A program made the translations under genes and the position numbers. DNA of 64,000 bases from an uncultured Draconibacterium sp. GTDB lineage: Bacteria; Bacteroidota; Bacteroidia; Bacteroidales; Prolixibacteraceae. The stretch spans positions 191,001 to 255,000 of the forward strand of contig NZ_OY776411.1 of the NCBI RefSeq assembly GCF_963675585.1. Direction: 5' to 3'. Positions 9,041 through 18,165 of the stretch are shown one piece after another (the stretch's first letter is position 1; each line of letters opens with the position of its first letter). Under the pieces are notes generated by a model. It saw only the letters and a program-made list of their open reading frames with translations. It had not been told where the DNA came from and did not search any database.

Positions 9041-10680
9041 CCTGTTTTCGACACTGGGTCACCCAAAATTGAAAAGCTGTGCTAATTTCTTCTGTTGATC
9101 GTTAATCAGTAAAATTTGAGCCACAGATTTGCCTTTTACAGTTGCTTTTATCTGATAAATTGTTTTGGCAATTTCGATGGCTTTTTCGGGGCTTAATTTT
9201 GAGTTCAGACTTTTCAATTGCCTTTCCAATTCTTTGTAGATTTTATAGGCTACAAACGAGATACAAATGTGTGCTTCAATCCTTCGTTGTGCCCGGTGGT
9301 AAATTGGCCTGATTTTTAAATCAGTTTTTGATATGCGGAAAGCTTTTTCGATTTGCCACAAATGTCCATAGTTTTCAATTATTTCATCTTTTCCCAGAAA
9401 GGCATTTGAAATGTACCCTTTTAAACCATCCCAGGCTGCATCGGCATTATATTTTGTATAGTCGATTTCAATATTTATCTCACCATCCATTTTGAGGTAT
9501 TTGTTATATCCACGGTTGTTGATACTTGACTTGGTCAGCTTTCCTGTCTTTATCCGCTTTTCTAACTTTTGGAGTCCCTTTTCCCGGTTTTGGCTGTCTT
9601 TCTTAGCCCTGCTGTCAGAATAAGTTACAATTAGTTTTAACCCATCTTTTTCGATAACCGCGCTTTCCCCATTTTTCAAACTTAAAGCCAGTATCTGTTC
9701 CTGGATTTGCTTCTTTTCATTTTTGATTCGGGCACCAAGGATAAATTCATAACCTTTTTCCTGTAATTCTTCAATATTGGCATTGGACAGAAGGCCAGAA
9801 TCGGCAATGATAACCAGTTGGTCCAACCTGTATTTTTCTTTGAATGCGTCCAGCACAGGTAGCATGGTGTGTCCTTCAAATTTGTTCCCCTCAAAAATGT
9901 CATAGGCAAGCGGATAGCCGTTGCGGCTCACTAAAAGCCCCAATACGATTTGCGGGTTCTGGTGTTTGCCCTCTTTGGAAAAACCTGTTTTTCTGAGAGT
10001 ATCTTCATGGTCTATTTCAAAATATAAAGTAGTTACATCATAAAATACGATGGTTACCTGCCCTCCCAGTACATGTTTTGTATGCTCATAACTAATCTGC
10101 TGCACAAGTTCCTTTTGGGTGGAATGCAGTTTGTCCATGTAACGGTAGATTTGTTGCACCGGATATTCGAGGTCATGGTATTTTTCAAGATAATCGCTTG
10201 TTTTAAGCTTGCTTACCGGGTAGGTTAAACGCGAAAGGACAAGCTGCCTGAAAATCTGGTCGTCAATAACATTAAAGCCAATATCATCGAAAATCTTACC
10301 CAATAGCAGTTCTGTGCCAACTTCAGTGTGTGAATCGATTTGCTGAAAAACAGATTGAATCAAATTTGTTTCATCAGAAAAATCAAGTGCAGTTTGACCG
10401 CTAAAAGTTGCAATGTAATGATGGCCTTTTTCTGTTAATTCTTTAATGGTCTTTTCATCACGGGAACTACCTATTGTTTTTATCAACTTTGGTTTCCCAT
10501 TTATTTTGGCAATAACCTGCACGCTGATAACACCACTTTTATTTGGCTTTTTCCGGACAAACATGCCATAAAGGTATAAAAACAGCTCCTGAGTCACCCA
10601 AAAATCGCCTCGAAAAACACTTAACTAACAGACGGAATGAGAGTTATGAAATCGAAATATTTAGTTGTGTCGAAAACAGG
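9041..10680 (-). mobile_element. IS1634-like insertion sequence (IS4-superfamily)
   Basis: A complete 1640-bp element. It is bounded by exact 14-bp terminal inverted repeats: CCTGTTTTCGACAC at 9041-9054 and its complement at 10667-10680. It carries one transposase gene on the minus strand and is flanked by the exact 53-bp duplication. An 11-bp direct repeat, gtcacccaaaa, lies just inside both ends (9058 and 10593). The perfect ends, perfect duplication and intact reading frame point to a recent insertion. Confidence 0.93.
9059..10564 (-). CDS. IS1634 family transposase
   Basis: DDE transposase of the IS1634 group, 501 residues from the ATG at 10562-10564 (MFVRKKPNKSGVISVQVI), which is how family members usually begin; an in-frame ATG 11 codons further upstream is also possible. 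The acidic triad is visible: D in VFYDVTTLYFE, D in LVIIADSGLLSNANIEEL, and E in HLWQIEKAFRISKTDL, followed by the usual C-terminal region (RRIEAHICISFVAYKIY). The gene fills almost the whole element, with its stop only 18 bases from the left end. The frame is intact, so the element may be active. Confidence 0.93.
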   Translation of the reverse strand: MFVRKKPNKSGVISVQVIAKINGKPKLIKTIGSSRDEKTIKELTEKGHHYIATFSGQTALDFSDETNLIQSVFQQIDSHTEVGTELLLGKIFDDIGFNVIDDQIFRQLVLSRLTYPVSKLKTSDYLEKYHDLEYPVQQIYRYMDKLHSTQKELVQQISYEHTKHVLGGQVTIVFYDVTTLYFEIDHEDTLRKTGFSKEGKHQNPQIVLGLLVSRNGYPLAYDIFEGNKFEGHTMLPVLDAFKEKYRLDQLVIIADSGLLSNANIEELQEKGYEFILGARIKNEKKQIQEQILALSLKNGESAVIEKDGLKLIVTYSDSRAKKDSQNREKGLQKLEKRIKTGKLTKSSINNRGYNKYLKMDGEINIEIDYTKYNADAAWDGLKGYISNAFLGKDEIIENYGHLWQIEKAFRISKTDLKIRPIYHRAQRRIEAHICISFVAYKIYKELERQLKSLNSKLSPEKAIEIAKTIYQIKATVKGKSVAQILLINDQQKKLAQLFNFG

Positions 10681-10733
10681 AGAGTGGCTTTCTTTTTTAT
10701 TTCTGATCTCAGTATGTTAACTCTTTCCTTTTT
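10681..10733. repeat. Right copy of 53-bp target-site duplication
   Basis: Identical to 8988-9040. Because the duplication started inside the lpxA terminator, this copy holds only the 3' arm and T-run of the hairpin and cannot terminate transcription by itself. Confidence 0.92.
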
Positions 10734-10734
10734 T

Positions 10735-10853
10735 AGCCCAGCATAAAAGCTGTTTTCCCTTTTTAGGGAAGTAAGATTTCGAACGGCGTTGCACTTCATG
10801 GGATCTAACTCACATCCCCGTTGGTGTTTCCCGGGAATCATGTGTGTTTTTTT
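10735..10853 (+). other. Hairpin-rich intergenic segment of unknown role
   Basis: Between the insertion sequence and thiL, a chain of short inverted repeats can be read on the plus strand: CAGC/GCTG (10739-10752), TTCCC/GGGAA (10755-10770), GGGAT/ATCCC (10800-10818) and the palindrome TTCCCGGGAA (10828-10837), ending in seven T (10847-10853). It is richer in G and C than the intergenic DNA around it. It could be a small structured RNA, a remnant of another element, or neither; I recognise no family. Confidence 0.3.
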
Positions 10854-10875
10854 CGTTACTTCTATGATTGAATAT

Positions 10876-10957
10876 CCAATATTGAATAATTAATAATCAA
10901 TTCCCAAAATTGAGCTTTTAAGATTCTACATTGAAAATTGATTCTTGGATATTTTCA
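10876..10957. repeat. Dispersed AT-rich intergenic repeat, copy 1
   Basis: Begins CCAATATTGAA and contains ACATTGA and TTGGA-ATTTT blocks in the same order as 56284-56358. The two copies have diverged but share their start and overall architecture. No coding capacity. Confidence 0.5.
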
Positions 10958-10962
10958 TCCTT

Positions 10963-12003
10963 CTAACTCTTCCCGTGATTCCATCCCTGTGCCTCAAGCG
11001 GAATAGCCGATCCGGCATTTGTTATCAGATTTATTCCTTCAGCAGCTTCGGTCATGTGACCAATTATCGTAAAATCAGGATCATTTTTTACTTTCTCATA
11101 ATCGTCTAACGAAATGGTAAATAGCAGTTCATAATCCTCGCCTCCATTTAACGCGGCCACAATCGGGTTTATACTAAATTCTTCGGCCATTTGTTTGGTC
11201 TGGTTGTCCATGGGCACTTTCTCCTCAAACAAACTACAACCTACTCCCGAATTTTTGCATAGGTGCATAATTTCCGATGAAAGCCCGTCAGAGATATCAA
11301 TCATTGACGTAGGTACAATTTCAAGTTTCTTTAAAATTGCTGGGATATCCTGTCTGGCTTCGGGTTTTAACTGGCGTTCAAGAATGTAATCGTAACCGGC
11401 CAGCTGCGGTTGCATATTCGGATTTACTTTAAAAACTTCATTTTCGCGTTCCAGCAACTGCAGCCCCATATAGGCTCCACCTAAATCGCCGGTAACACAA
11501 AGTAAATCGGTAGGTTTTGCCCCACTTCGTTTTACAATCGTATTTTTTTCTCCCTCGCCAATGGCAGTAACACTAATTACCAAACCGGTTAGCGAACTTG
11601 TTGTATCACCACCCACCAAATCAACATTGTACTTTTCGCAAGCCAAATGTATTCCGGCATACAATTCATCCAGTGCTTCCACCGAAAATTTTCCAGAAAC
11701 AGCAATACTTACCGTTATCTGCTTTGGTATTGCATTCATGGCGTAAATGTCAGAAATATTTACAACCACTGCTTTGTAACCCAAGTGCTTTAAAGGCACG
11801 TACATCAGGTTAAAATGTATTCCTTCAGTTAACAGATCAGTAGATACAACCACCTGCTTATCCTTGTAATCGAGCACAGCAGCATCATCGCCAATACCTT
11901 TAACGGTACTCTCATTTTTTATCTCAACATCTTTTGTTAATCGGTCAATCAGGCCAAACTCACCCAACTCCGAAACACTGGTTTGATTTCTTTCTTTACT
12001 CAT
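10963..12003 (-). CDS. thiL: Thiamine-monophosphate kinase ThiL
   Basis: ThiL phosphorylates thiamine monophosphate to thiamine pyrophosphate, the last step of de novo thiamine synthesis. The 346-residue product shows the PurM/ThiL-type fold: GIGDDAAVLDY near residue 40, STDLLTEGIHFN with the metal-binding Asp, VGGDTTSS, the VTGDLGGAYMGL loop, IDISDGLSSEI and the substrate-binding LNGGEDYELLFT. It stands alone on the minus strand with its own promoter (12048-12078), facing away from the suf genes. A thiamine pyrophosphokinase for the salvage route lies about 7 kb away (19137), so both routes to the cofactor are present. Confidence 0.95.
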   Translation of the reverse strand: MSKERNQTSVSELGEFGLIDRLTKDVEIKNESTVKGIGDDAAVLDYKDKQVVVSTDLLTEGIHFNLMYVPLKHLGYKAVVVNISDIYAMNAIPKQITVSIAVSGKFSVEALDELYAGIHLACEKYNVDLVGGDTTSSLTGLVISVTAIGEGEKNTIVKRSGAKPTDLLCVTGDLGGAYMGLQLLERENEVFKVNPNMQPQLAGYDYILERQLKPEARQDIPAILKKLEIVPTSMIDISDGLSSEIMHLCKNSGVGCSLFEEKVPMDNQTKQMAEEFSINPIVAALNGGEDYELLFTISLDDYEKVKNDPDFTIIGHMTEAAEGINLITNAGSAIPLEAQGWNHGKS

Positions 12004-12047
12004 TATTAAATTCGGACAAAATAGTATGTATTAAACGAACTGTTCGG

Positions 12048-12078
12048 CAAAAATACCTATACTTTTATATCTTTACAA
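12048..12078 (-). promoter_or_regulatory. Bacteroidota-type promoter for thiL
   Basis: On the minus strand TTG (12076-12078) and TATTTTTG (12048-12055) are 20 bases apart, matching the -33/-7 consensus exactly. RNA would start near 12041, about 38 bases before the thiL ATG. Confidence 0.7.
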
Positions 12079-12155
12079 TTTTAATTTTGAACAGGAAGAA
12101 AGAAGCTTTGTTATAGTTGCTAACATGTTGATTAGCTTTTAGAGGGAAGAAGAAA

Positions 12156-13601
12156 ATGGAAGAACAAGATAAAATATTGAATGACATAACTCAGGGCGAT
12201 TATAAATATGGTTTTGTAACTGATATAGAAACCGATATAATCGAAAAAGGACTGAATGAAGACGTAATTCGACTGATTTCTGCCAAAAAAGGAGAACCTG
12301 AATTTATGTTGAATTTCAGGTTGGATGCTTTTAAAAAGTGGCAGAAAATGAAAATGCCAAACTGGGCATATTTAAAAATTCCACCAATTGATTTACAGGC
12401 AATAAGTTATTACGCCGCTCCAAAAAAAGGGCCGAAATACGAGAGTATGGACGAAGTTGATCCGGAATTGATCGATACGTTCAACAAACTTGGGATTCCG
12501 TTGGAAGAACAAAAACATTTGGCAGGTGTAGCCGTCGACGTTGTTATGGATAGCGTTTCGGTTAAAACTACATTCAAAGAAACGTTGGCTGAAAAAGGAA
12601 TTATTTTCTGCTCGTTTAGTGAAGCTGTGGAAGAACACCCCGACCTGATAAAAAAATACCTCGGACAAGCTGTTCCGGTGGCCGACAATTATTTTGCAGC
12701 CTTAAATTCGGCAGTATTTAGCGACGGATCGTTTTGTTACATCCCGAAAGGAGTTCGCTGCCCCATGGAGTTATCTACTTATTTTAGGATTAACGCAGCA
12801 AATACCGGCCAGTTTGAACGCACATTAATTGTTGCCGACGACGACAGTTACGTAAGTTATCTGGAAGGTTGTACCGCACCAATGCGCGACGAAAATCAAT
12901 TGCACGCAGCAGTGGTTGAAATTATTACCATGGACAGAGCCGAAGTAAAATATTCAACGGTTCAGAATTGGTACCCGGGCGACAAAAACGGGAAAGGCGG
13001 AATTTACAACTTTGTAACAAAACGTGGAATTTGCCGCGGTGTATCTTCAAAAATTAGCTGGACTCAGGTGGAAACTGGTTCGGCGATTACATGGAAATAC
13101 CCAAGTTGTATTTTAATGGGCGACAATTCAGTGGGAGAATTTAACTCGGTGGCTGTTACCAACAATTACCAGCAGGCCGACACCGGATCAAAAATGATCC
13201 ACATCGGTAAAAACACAAAATCAACCATTGTATCAAAAGGCATTTCCGCTGGCAAAAGCGAGAACTCGTATCGGGGGCTGGTAAAAGTAATGCCCAAAGC
13301 AACCGGTTCGCGAAACTTTTCGCAGTGCGACTCGCTATTGCTTAACGACACCTGCGGTGCTCATACTTTTCCATACATCGAAGTGGGAAATAAATCATCA
13401 GTGGTTGAGCACGAAGCAACCACCTCGAAAATTGGTGAAGACCAGATATTTTATTGCAACCAACGGGGAATCGACACGGAAACGGCCATTGGAATGATCG
13501 TTAACGGATATGCAAAAGAAGTGCTTAACAAGCTTCCAATGGAATTTGCGGTTGAGGCACAAAAATTATTACAGATTAGCCTCGAAGGCAGTGTAGGATA
13601 G
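12156..13601 (+). CDS. sufB: Fe-S cluster assembly protein SufB
   Basis: SufB is the scaffold component of the SufBCD complex on which iron-sulfur clusters are built. The 481-residue product is full length and carries the family signatures [40 protein letters not shown] and, near the end, the beta-helix core with [14 protein letters not shown] (the Cys expected for cluster building) and the [12 protein letters not shown] segment. It is followed by sufC (64-bp gap), sufD (1-bp gap) and sufS. No isc genes are seen in this window. A candidate -7 box TAATTTTG (12082-12089) lies upstream but has no good -33 partner. Confidence 0.97.
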   Translation: MEEQDKILNDITQGDYKYGFVTDIETDIIEKGLNEDVIRLISAKKGEPEFMLNFRLDAFKKWQKMKMPNWAYLKIPPIDLQAISYYAAPKKGPKYESMDEVDPELIDTFNKLGIPLEEQKHLAGVAVDVVMDSVSVKTTFKETLAEKGIIFCSFSEAVEEHPDLIKKYLGQAVPVADNYFAALNSAVFSDGSFCYIPKGVRCPMELSTYFRINAANTGQFERTLIVADDDSYVSYLEGCTAPMRDENQLHAAVVEIITMDRAEVKYSTVQNWYPGDKNGKGGIYNFVTKRGICRGVSSKISWTQVETGSAITWKYPSCILMGDNSVGEFNSVAVTNNYQQADTGSKMIHIGKNTKSTIVSKGISAGKSENSYRGLVKVMPKATGSRNFSQCDSLLLNDTCGAHTFPYIEVGNKSSVVEHEATTSKIGEDQIFYCNQRGIDTETAIGMIVNGYAKEVLNKLPMEFAVEAQKLLQISLEGSVG

Positions 13602-13665
13602 ACAATATAAAAACAACAATACGAGTAGATGAATACATCTTCACTGCTCACAACTCAGTACAAAA

Positions 13666-14418
13666 ATGTTATCAATAAAAAATTTATATGCTTCCGTTGA
13701 AGGAATGGAAATCCTGAAAGGAATCAATCTTGAAATTAAACCGGGCGAAGTGCACGCGATAATGGGACCAAACGGTTCAGGGAAAAGTACCCTTGCCAGT
13801 GTTTTAGCAGGAAAAGAAGATTATGAAATTACTGCAGGCGAAGTTACATTTCTTGGCGAAGACCTTTTAGAAAAATCGCCGGAAGAACGTGCTAAAGACG
13901 GATTATTCCTGAGCTTTCAATACCCGGTGGAAATTCCCGGAGTACCAATGGTTAACTTTTTGAAAACTTCGGTAAACGAGCACCGCAAGCACAAAGGTTT
14001 GAAAGAGCTCACAGCCGGTGAATTCCTAAAGCTAATGCGCGAAAAAATGGATTTGGTTGACATGCACACCAAACTTACCAACCGCATGGTAAACGAAGGT
14101 TTCTCGGGTGGAGAGAAAAAGAAAAATGAAATATTCCAGATGGCGATGCTTGAGCCAAAACTTGCCATTCTCGACGAAACGGATTCAGGGCTCGACATTG
14201 ATGCACTCAGAGTAGTTGCAAATGGTGTTAACGCATTAAAATCGCCCGATACGGCGGCAATTGTGGTTACCCATTACCAGCGCCTGCTCGATTACATTGT
14301 TCCTGATTATGTGCACATTCTTTACAAAGGGAAAATTGTAAAAACCGCAGGAAAAGAATTGGCATTGGAGCTGGAAGAAAAAGGATACGACTGGATTAAA
14401 TCAGATAACGAAAATTAA
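13666..14418 (+). CDS. sufC: Fe-S cluster assembly ATPase SufC
   Basis: SufC is the ABC-type ATPase that drives conformational change of SufB-SufD during cluster assembly. Its 250 residues show Walker A GPNGSGKSTL, the Q-loop in LSFQYPVEIPGV, the signature FSGGEKKKNE and Walker B AILDETDSGLDID, followed by the switch His in VVTHYQRLL. The KKKNE after the signature is characteristic of SufC. It lies between sufB and sufD; its stop is one base from the sufD start, suggesting translational coupling. Confidence 0.97.
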   Translation: MLSIKNLYASVEGMEILKGINLEIKPGEVHAIMGPNGSGKSTLASVLAGKEDYEITAGEVTFLGEDLLEKSPEERAKDGLFLSFQYPVEIPGVPMVNFLKTSVNEHRKHKGLKELTAGEFLKLMREKMDLVDMHTKLTNRMVNEGFSGGEKKKNEIFQMAMLEPKLAILDETDSGLDIDALRVVANGVNALKSPDTAAIVVTHYQRLLDYIVPDYVHILYKGKIVKTAGKELALELEEKGYDWIKSDNEN

Positions 14419-14419
14419 G

Positions 14420-15787
14420 ATGAGCGTTTTAGTTGACAAAGCAGATTTATCGCTAAAATACACGGCACACTACACTCAGGTAAAAGAGCAGCTTTTTGAA
14501 GGCTCTTCTGAGATACTGAACGCTCAGCGAACAAAAGCGTTTCAGGATTTTGTGATGCAGGGTATTCCCACGCGAAAAAACGAAAATTACAAATACACCA
14601 ACCTCAATCCTTCCTTTCTTCCAAATTTTGATTTCGTTCATACAAAAGAAGAAAGAAAGGCAGATTTTAGTGAAGTTTTTCGTTGCGATGTACCACAGTT
14701 AAATACCAATTTAGCACTGGTTTTTAATGGTTGGTTTTATAAAAACGAAAACGAAAAAGGCGATCTGCCGGAAGGAGTAATACTGGATAGCTTAGCAAGC
14801 ATTGCAAAAGAAAAACCGGAACTTTTGGAAAAGTATGCCAGCATTGCAAAAACCGACGAAGATCCGTTGGTTGCATTAAATACGGCCTATGCAAAAGATG
14901 GTTTTTTTCTCTATGTTCCCAAAAATGTAGTGGTTGAAAGCCCTATTCAGGTAATTAACCTGTTGCAAAACGAGAAGGACACATTCAATACTCAACGAAA
15001 TTTTATCCTGGTTGAGGAGGGTGCCAAGGTACAGGTTCTGTTGTGCGACCACACACTCAATTTAAACCAGTACTTAAGTAATTCGGTTACCGAAATTTTT
15101 GCTGAAGACAATTCGGAGCTTGAGTTTTATACCTTACAAAACCAGCACAACCGGGCCACAAATCTGAACTCGATATTTATTGAGCAACAAAAAGATTCGA
15201 GAGTAACAACTCATACAGCAACTTTGCACGGTGGTCTTATCCGCAACAACCTGAAATTTATTTTGAACGGTGAAAATGCGGAAGCCAACATGTTTGGCAT
15301 GGCATTTATGGACAAAAAACAGCATGTAGATAATTTTACTGAAATTATTCATGCAAAGCCACATTGCCAAAGCAACCAGGTTTATAAAAATGTACTCGAC
15401 GAAAGTTCAAGTGGTGCATTTTCGGGAAGAATACACGTGGTTCGCGATGCGCAAAAAACCAATGCATTTCAGCGAAACAACAATTTGTTGCTTACCGACG
15501 AGGCCAATATGCAAACAAAACCGCAGCTGATTATTGATGCCGACGATGTTAAATGTAGTCACGGAGCCACCGTTGGACAAATTGATGAAGAAGCATTGTT
15601 TTATTTGCGAGCACGCGGAATTAACGAGGACAAAGCGCGTTTAATGATGATGAATGCATTTGCACACGAAGTTGTAAAAGAAATAAAACTGGAACCGCTT
15701 CGCGACAGAATAGACGAGCTGGTTGACAAACGTTTGCAAGGCGAAGTTGCCCGCTGCCACGATTGTGCTTACAACTGCGATTGTTAG
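14420..15787 (+). CDS. sufD: Fe-S cluster assembly protein SufD
   Basis: SufD is the SufB paralogue of the SufBCD complex and helps bring in iron. The 455-residue product has the divergent helical N-terminus (TRKNENYKYTNLNP), the central beta-helix core and the conserved C-terminal helices with DDVKCSHGATVGQIDEEAL and YLRARGINEDKARLMMMNAF. It ends in an unusual Cys/His-rich tail, RCHDCAYNCDC. The tail could bind metal, but this is speculation. A hairpin with a T-run follows its stop, before sufS. Confidence 0.95.
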   Translation: MSVLVDKADLSLKYTAHYTQVKEQLFEGSSEILNAQRTKAFQDFVMQGIPTRKNENYKYTNLNPSFLPNFDFVHTKEERKADFSEVFRCDVPQLNTNLALVFNGWFYKNENEKGDLPEGVILDSLASIAKEKPELLEKYASIAKTDEDPLVALNTAYAKDGFFLYVPKNVVVESPIQVINLLQNEKDTFNTQRNFILVEEGAKVQVLLCDHTLNLNQYLSNSVTEIFAEDNSELEFYTLQNQHNRATNLNSIFIEQQKDSRVTTHTATLHGGLIRNNLKFILNGENAEANMFGMAFMDKKQHVDNFTEIIHAKPHCQSNQVYKNVLDESSSGAFSGRIHVVRDAQKTNAFQRNNNLLLTDEANMQTKPQLIIDADDVKCSHGATVGQIDEEALFYLRARGINEDKARLMMMNAFAHEVVKEIKLEPLRDRIDELVDKRLQGEVARCHDCAYNCDC

Positions 15788-15810
15788 AAATACAATAAAA
15801 TGAAATTTTT

Positions 15811-15844
15811 GAAACCAGATAGTTTAACTATTTGGTTTCTTTTT
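15811..15844 (+). terminator. Terminator-like hairpin between sufD and sufS
   Basis: Arms 15811-15823 and 15827-15839 pair over 13 bp with one G-T pair and a 3-base loop, followed by TTTTT. It would end or reduce transcription from sufBCD before sufS, allowing separate or graded expression of the desulfurase. Confidence 0.7.
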
Positions 15845-15876
15845 CTCTAAGAAACAAATTTCACTACCTTCGTTTT

Positions 15877-17094
15877 ATGACTTACGATATTCAAAAAATA
15901 AGAAGCAACTTCCCCATTTTAAAACAGGAAGTATACAATAAACCATTGGTTTATCTCGATACGGCAGCTTCGGCTCAAAAACCCATCCAGGTTTTAATGA
16001 AACAAGAGCAGTTACACAACGAATATTACAGCAACATTCACCGTGGTGCTCATTTTATGGCCGATAAAGCAACACTGGAATACGAACAGGTTCGCGACCA
16101 GGTTGTAGCTTTTATGAATGCCAAATCGCGTAAGGAAATCATTTTTACAAAGGGAGCTACCGAAAGTATAAACCTTGTTGCAAGCTCATTTAGCGAGCGA
16201 TTTATAAACGAAGGTGACGAAATTATCGTTTCGGAAATGGAACACCACTCCAACATTGTTCCCTGGCAGCTGGCTGCCGGAAAAAGAGGAGCAAAAGTGG
16301 TAAAACTTCCGTTTAACGATTTGGGAATTTTAGAGATCGACAAATTGCCGCAACTGATTAACTCCAAAACAAAACTGATTGCTGTCAACCATGTATCCAA
16401 TGTTTTGGGAACGATAAATCCAATTGCCGACATAATAAAACTGGCACACGAGAACAACGTTGCGGTTATGATCGACGGGGCTCAGGCAGCTCCACATATT
16501 ACACTCGATGTTCAAAAACTTGATGTTGATTTTTATGCCTTTTCCGGTCACAAAATATACGGCCCAAACGGAGTTGGTGTTCTTTATGGAAAAGAAAAGT
16601 GGCTGGAAGAAATGCCTCCGTACCAGGGCGGTGGACAAATGATTTCGGAAGTGTCGTTTGACGGTACAACTTTTAATGAACTGCCCTATAAATTTGAAGC
16701 AGGTACACCCAATATTTCCAGCCTGGCTGCCTTTGGCTCGGCGCTAAATTTTGTGAATGAAATTGGCCTTGAGAATATTGCCAGACACGAACACGAATTG
16801 CTGGTTTACGGAACATCGAGATTAAAAGAAATTGAAGGCCTGAAAATATATGGTGAAGCTCCGAACAAATCGGGTGTACTTTCATTTAATATCGATGGCA
16901 TTCATTTTTACGACCTCGGAATGATGATCGATAAAATGGGAATTGCAATTCGTACTGGACACCACTGTGCCGATCCGATTATGCAACACTTTAACATGCA
17001 GGGATGTGCCCGTATTTCGTTTGGGATGTACAACACCAAAGAAGAAATAGATGCATTTATGGATGCTTACAACAAAGTTAAAGTGATGTTCTAA
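15877..17094 (+). CDS. sufS: Cysteine desulfurase SufS
   Basis: SufS is the PLP enzyme that takes sulfur from cysteine and hands it to SufE for cluster assembly. From the ATG at 15877 (MTYDIQKIRSNFPIL) the product is 405 residues, the usual size; a longer frame from 15832 starts inside the preceding terminator hairpin and is rejected. Seen motifs: YLDTAASAQKP, EMEHHSNIVPWQ, DGAQAAPH, the PLP lysine in FSGHKIYGPNGVGVL, and the active-site Cys in RTGHHCADPIM. A weak -7 candidate TACCTTCG (15865-15872) lies just ahead. Partner SufE is encoded at 18329. Confidence 0.95.
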   Translation: MTYDIQKIRSNFPILKQEVYNKPLVYLDTAASAQKPIQVLMKQEQLHNEYYSNIHRGAHFMADKATLEYEQVRDQVVAFMNAKSRKEIIFTKGATESINLVASSFSERFINEGDEIIVSEMEHHSNIVPWQLAAGKRGAKVVKLPFNDLGILEIDKLPQLINSKTKLIAVNHVSNVLGTINPIADIIKLAHENNVAVMIDGAQAAPHITLDVQKLDVDFYAFSGHKIYGPNGVGVLYGKEKWLEEMPPYQGGGQMISEVSFDGTTFNELPYKFEAGTPNISSLAAFGSALNFVNEIGLENIARHEHELLVYGTSRLKEIEGLKIYGEAPNKSGVLSFNIDGIHFYDLGMMIDKMGIAIRTGHHCADPIMQHFNMQGCARISFGMYNTKEEIDAFMDAYNKVKVMF

Positions 17095-17128
17095 TCCATC
17101 CGTTAACGAAAAATAAAACGAATCTGAT

Positions 17129-17362
17129 TTATTTTTTAGCCTCTGTAACTTGTTGCGGGTTTTCTTTCGACTTATCTTTTTTAGGACTGTTTACAAAAAC
17201 ATACCCCAATAAGGCTCCATAAAGAGTGCTACTTTGCCAGTGCGATTGAATTGGGCATGTTCCGGACGTACAGCCAATGTAGTAGTAATACGCATATCCT
17301 GCCACTGCCCCAATTGCTGTTCCAACAATCTTCCACTTGTACTTTTTAACAAATTCGTTCAT
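17129..17362 (-). CDS. Small membrane protein, DUF6132-like
   Basis: A 77-residue protein with a hydrophobic first half (KIVGTAIGAVAGYAYYYYIG), then a Cys-containing motif GCTSGTCPI, a second hydrophobic stretch (STLYGALLGYVFV) and a charged tail. The GCxSGxCPI motif between two short membrane segments matches the DUF6132 family of Bacteroidota as I remember it. Function is unknown; the Cys pair could be redox-active or metal-binding. It lies opposite to the suf genes, between sufS and rubrerythrin. Confidence 0.75.
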   Translation of the reverse strand: MNEFVKKYKWKIVGTAIGAVAGYAYYYYIGCTSGTCPIQSHWQSSTLYGALLGYVFVNSPKKDKSKENPQQVTEAKK

Positions 17363-17541
17363 TCCTGATTCTTTTGTGCGAAGAAACAGTTCTAACGGCT
17401 TATTTGCTGTGACTTTAATTACAAACTACTTTGAGGTTTCAAACAGTCGCAAAAATGTGTAGTCCATTGAATTTCGCTTTAAGAAGCGGAACTCAGTTCA
17501 GTGGTAAATAAATGTAGCTTTGAATAAAAAAATGGCATAAA

Positions 17542-17571
17542 AAAAATCCGGCTCTCACGAACCGGATTTTT
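17542..17571 (-). terminator. Terminator of the rubrerythrin gene
   Basis: Arms AAAAATCCGG (17542-17551) and CCGGATTTTT (17562-17571) with a 10-base loop; on the minus strand the stem is followed by a run of T. It lies 18 bases past the rubrerythrin stop. Confidence 0.8.
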
Positions 17572-17589
17572 AATGGTTTATATCGATTT

Positions 17590-18165
17590 CTAATAGTTCG
17601 ATTCTTTGATTTCGAAATACGATTGTGGGTGCTGGCAGGCAGGACACATTTTTGGAGCCACTGTTCCTTCGTGAATAAATCCACAGTTGCGGCATTTCCA
17701 AACTACTTTATCACCGCGTTTAAATACTTTACCTTCTTCTAAATTTGTATATAAAGTACGGTAACGTTCTTCGTGTGCAGCTTCCACTTTTGCAATCATT
17801 TTAAAAGCAATGGCTATTTCTTTAAAACCTTCCTCTTCGGCAACTTTTGCAAACTCCGGATACAACTCGGTCCACTCTTCGTTTTCGCCTTCAGCCGATG
17901 CTTTCAGGTTCTCCATGGTAGTACCGATTTTACCGGCCGGATATGTGGCAGTAATTTCAACCATGTTGCCTTCTAAAAATTTAAAGAAACGTTTTGCGTG
18001 TTCCTTTTCGTTCATCGCTGTTTCTTCAAAAATAGCTGCTATCTGTTCTAAACCTTCTTTTTTTGCCTGCTTTGCAAAATAATCGTAACGCATTCGTGCC
18101 TGCGATTCGCCGGCAAAAGCTTTTAATAAATTCTGTTCTGTTTTTGTTCCTGCTAATGATGCCAT
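17590..18165 (-). CDS. rbr: Rubrerythrin
   Basis: Rubrerythrin reduces hydrogen peroxide in anaerobes and microaerophiles. The 191-residue product has the ferritin-like diiron domain (to about residue 140), with ligand segments [34 protein letters not shown] and [10 protein letters not shown], and a C-terminal rubredoxin domain with two Cys pairs, [10 protein letters not shown] and [12 protein letters not shown]. It lies in the gap between sufS and sufE on the opposite strand, with its own terminator. A peroxide scavenger beside cluster-assembly genes makes biological sense, but there is no direct evidence of co-regulation. Confidence 0.95.
   Translation of the reverse strand: MASLAGTKTEQNLLKAFAGESQARMRYDYFAKQAKKEGLEQIAAIFEETAMNEKEHAKRFFKFLEGNMVEITATYPAGKIGTTMENLKASAEGENEEWTELYPEFAKVAEEEGFKEIAIAFKMIAKVEAAHEERYRTLYTNLEEGKVFKRGDKVVWKCRNCGFIHEGTVAPKMCPACQHPQSYFEIKESNY

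Noticed and set aside
10644-10841. 65-codon minus-strand frame crossing the right end of the insertion sequence
   Set aside because: It joins IS, duplication and flanking DNA, so it was created by the insertion and has no recognisable product.
12126-12140. Five-residue frame ahead of sufB as a leader peptide
   Set aside because: Only five codons with no biased amino acid and no terminator or alternative hairpin between it and sufB.
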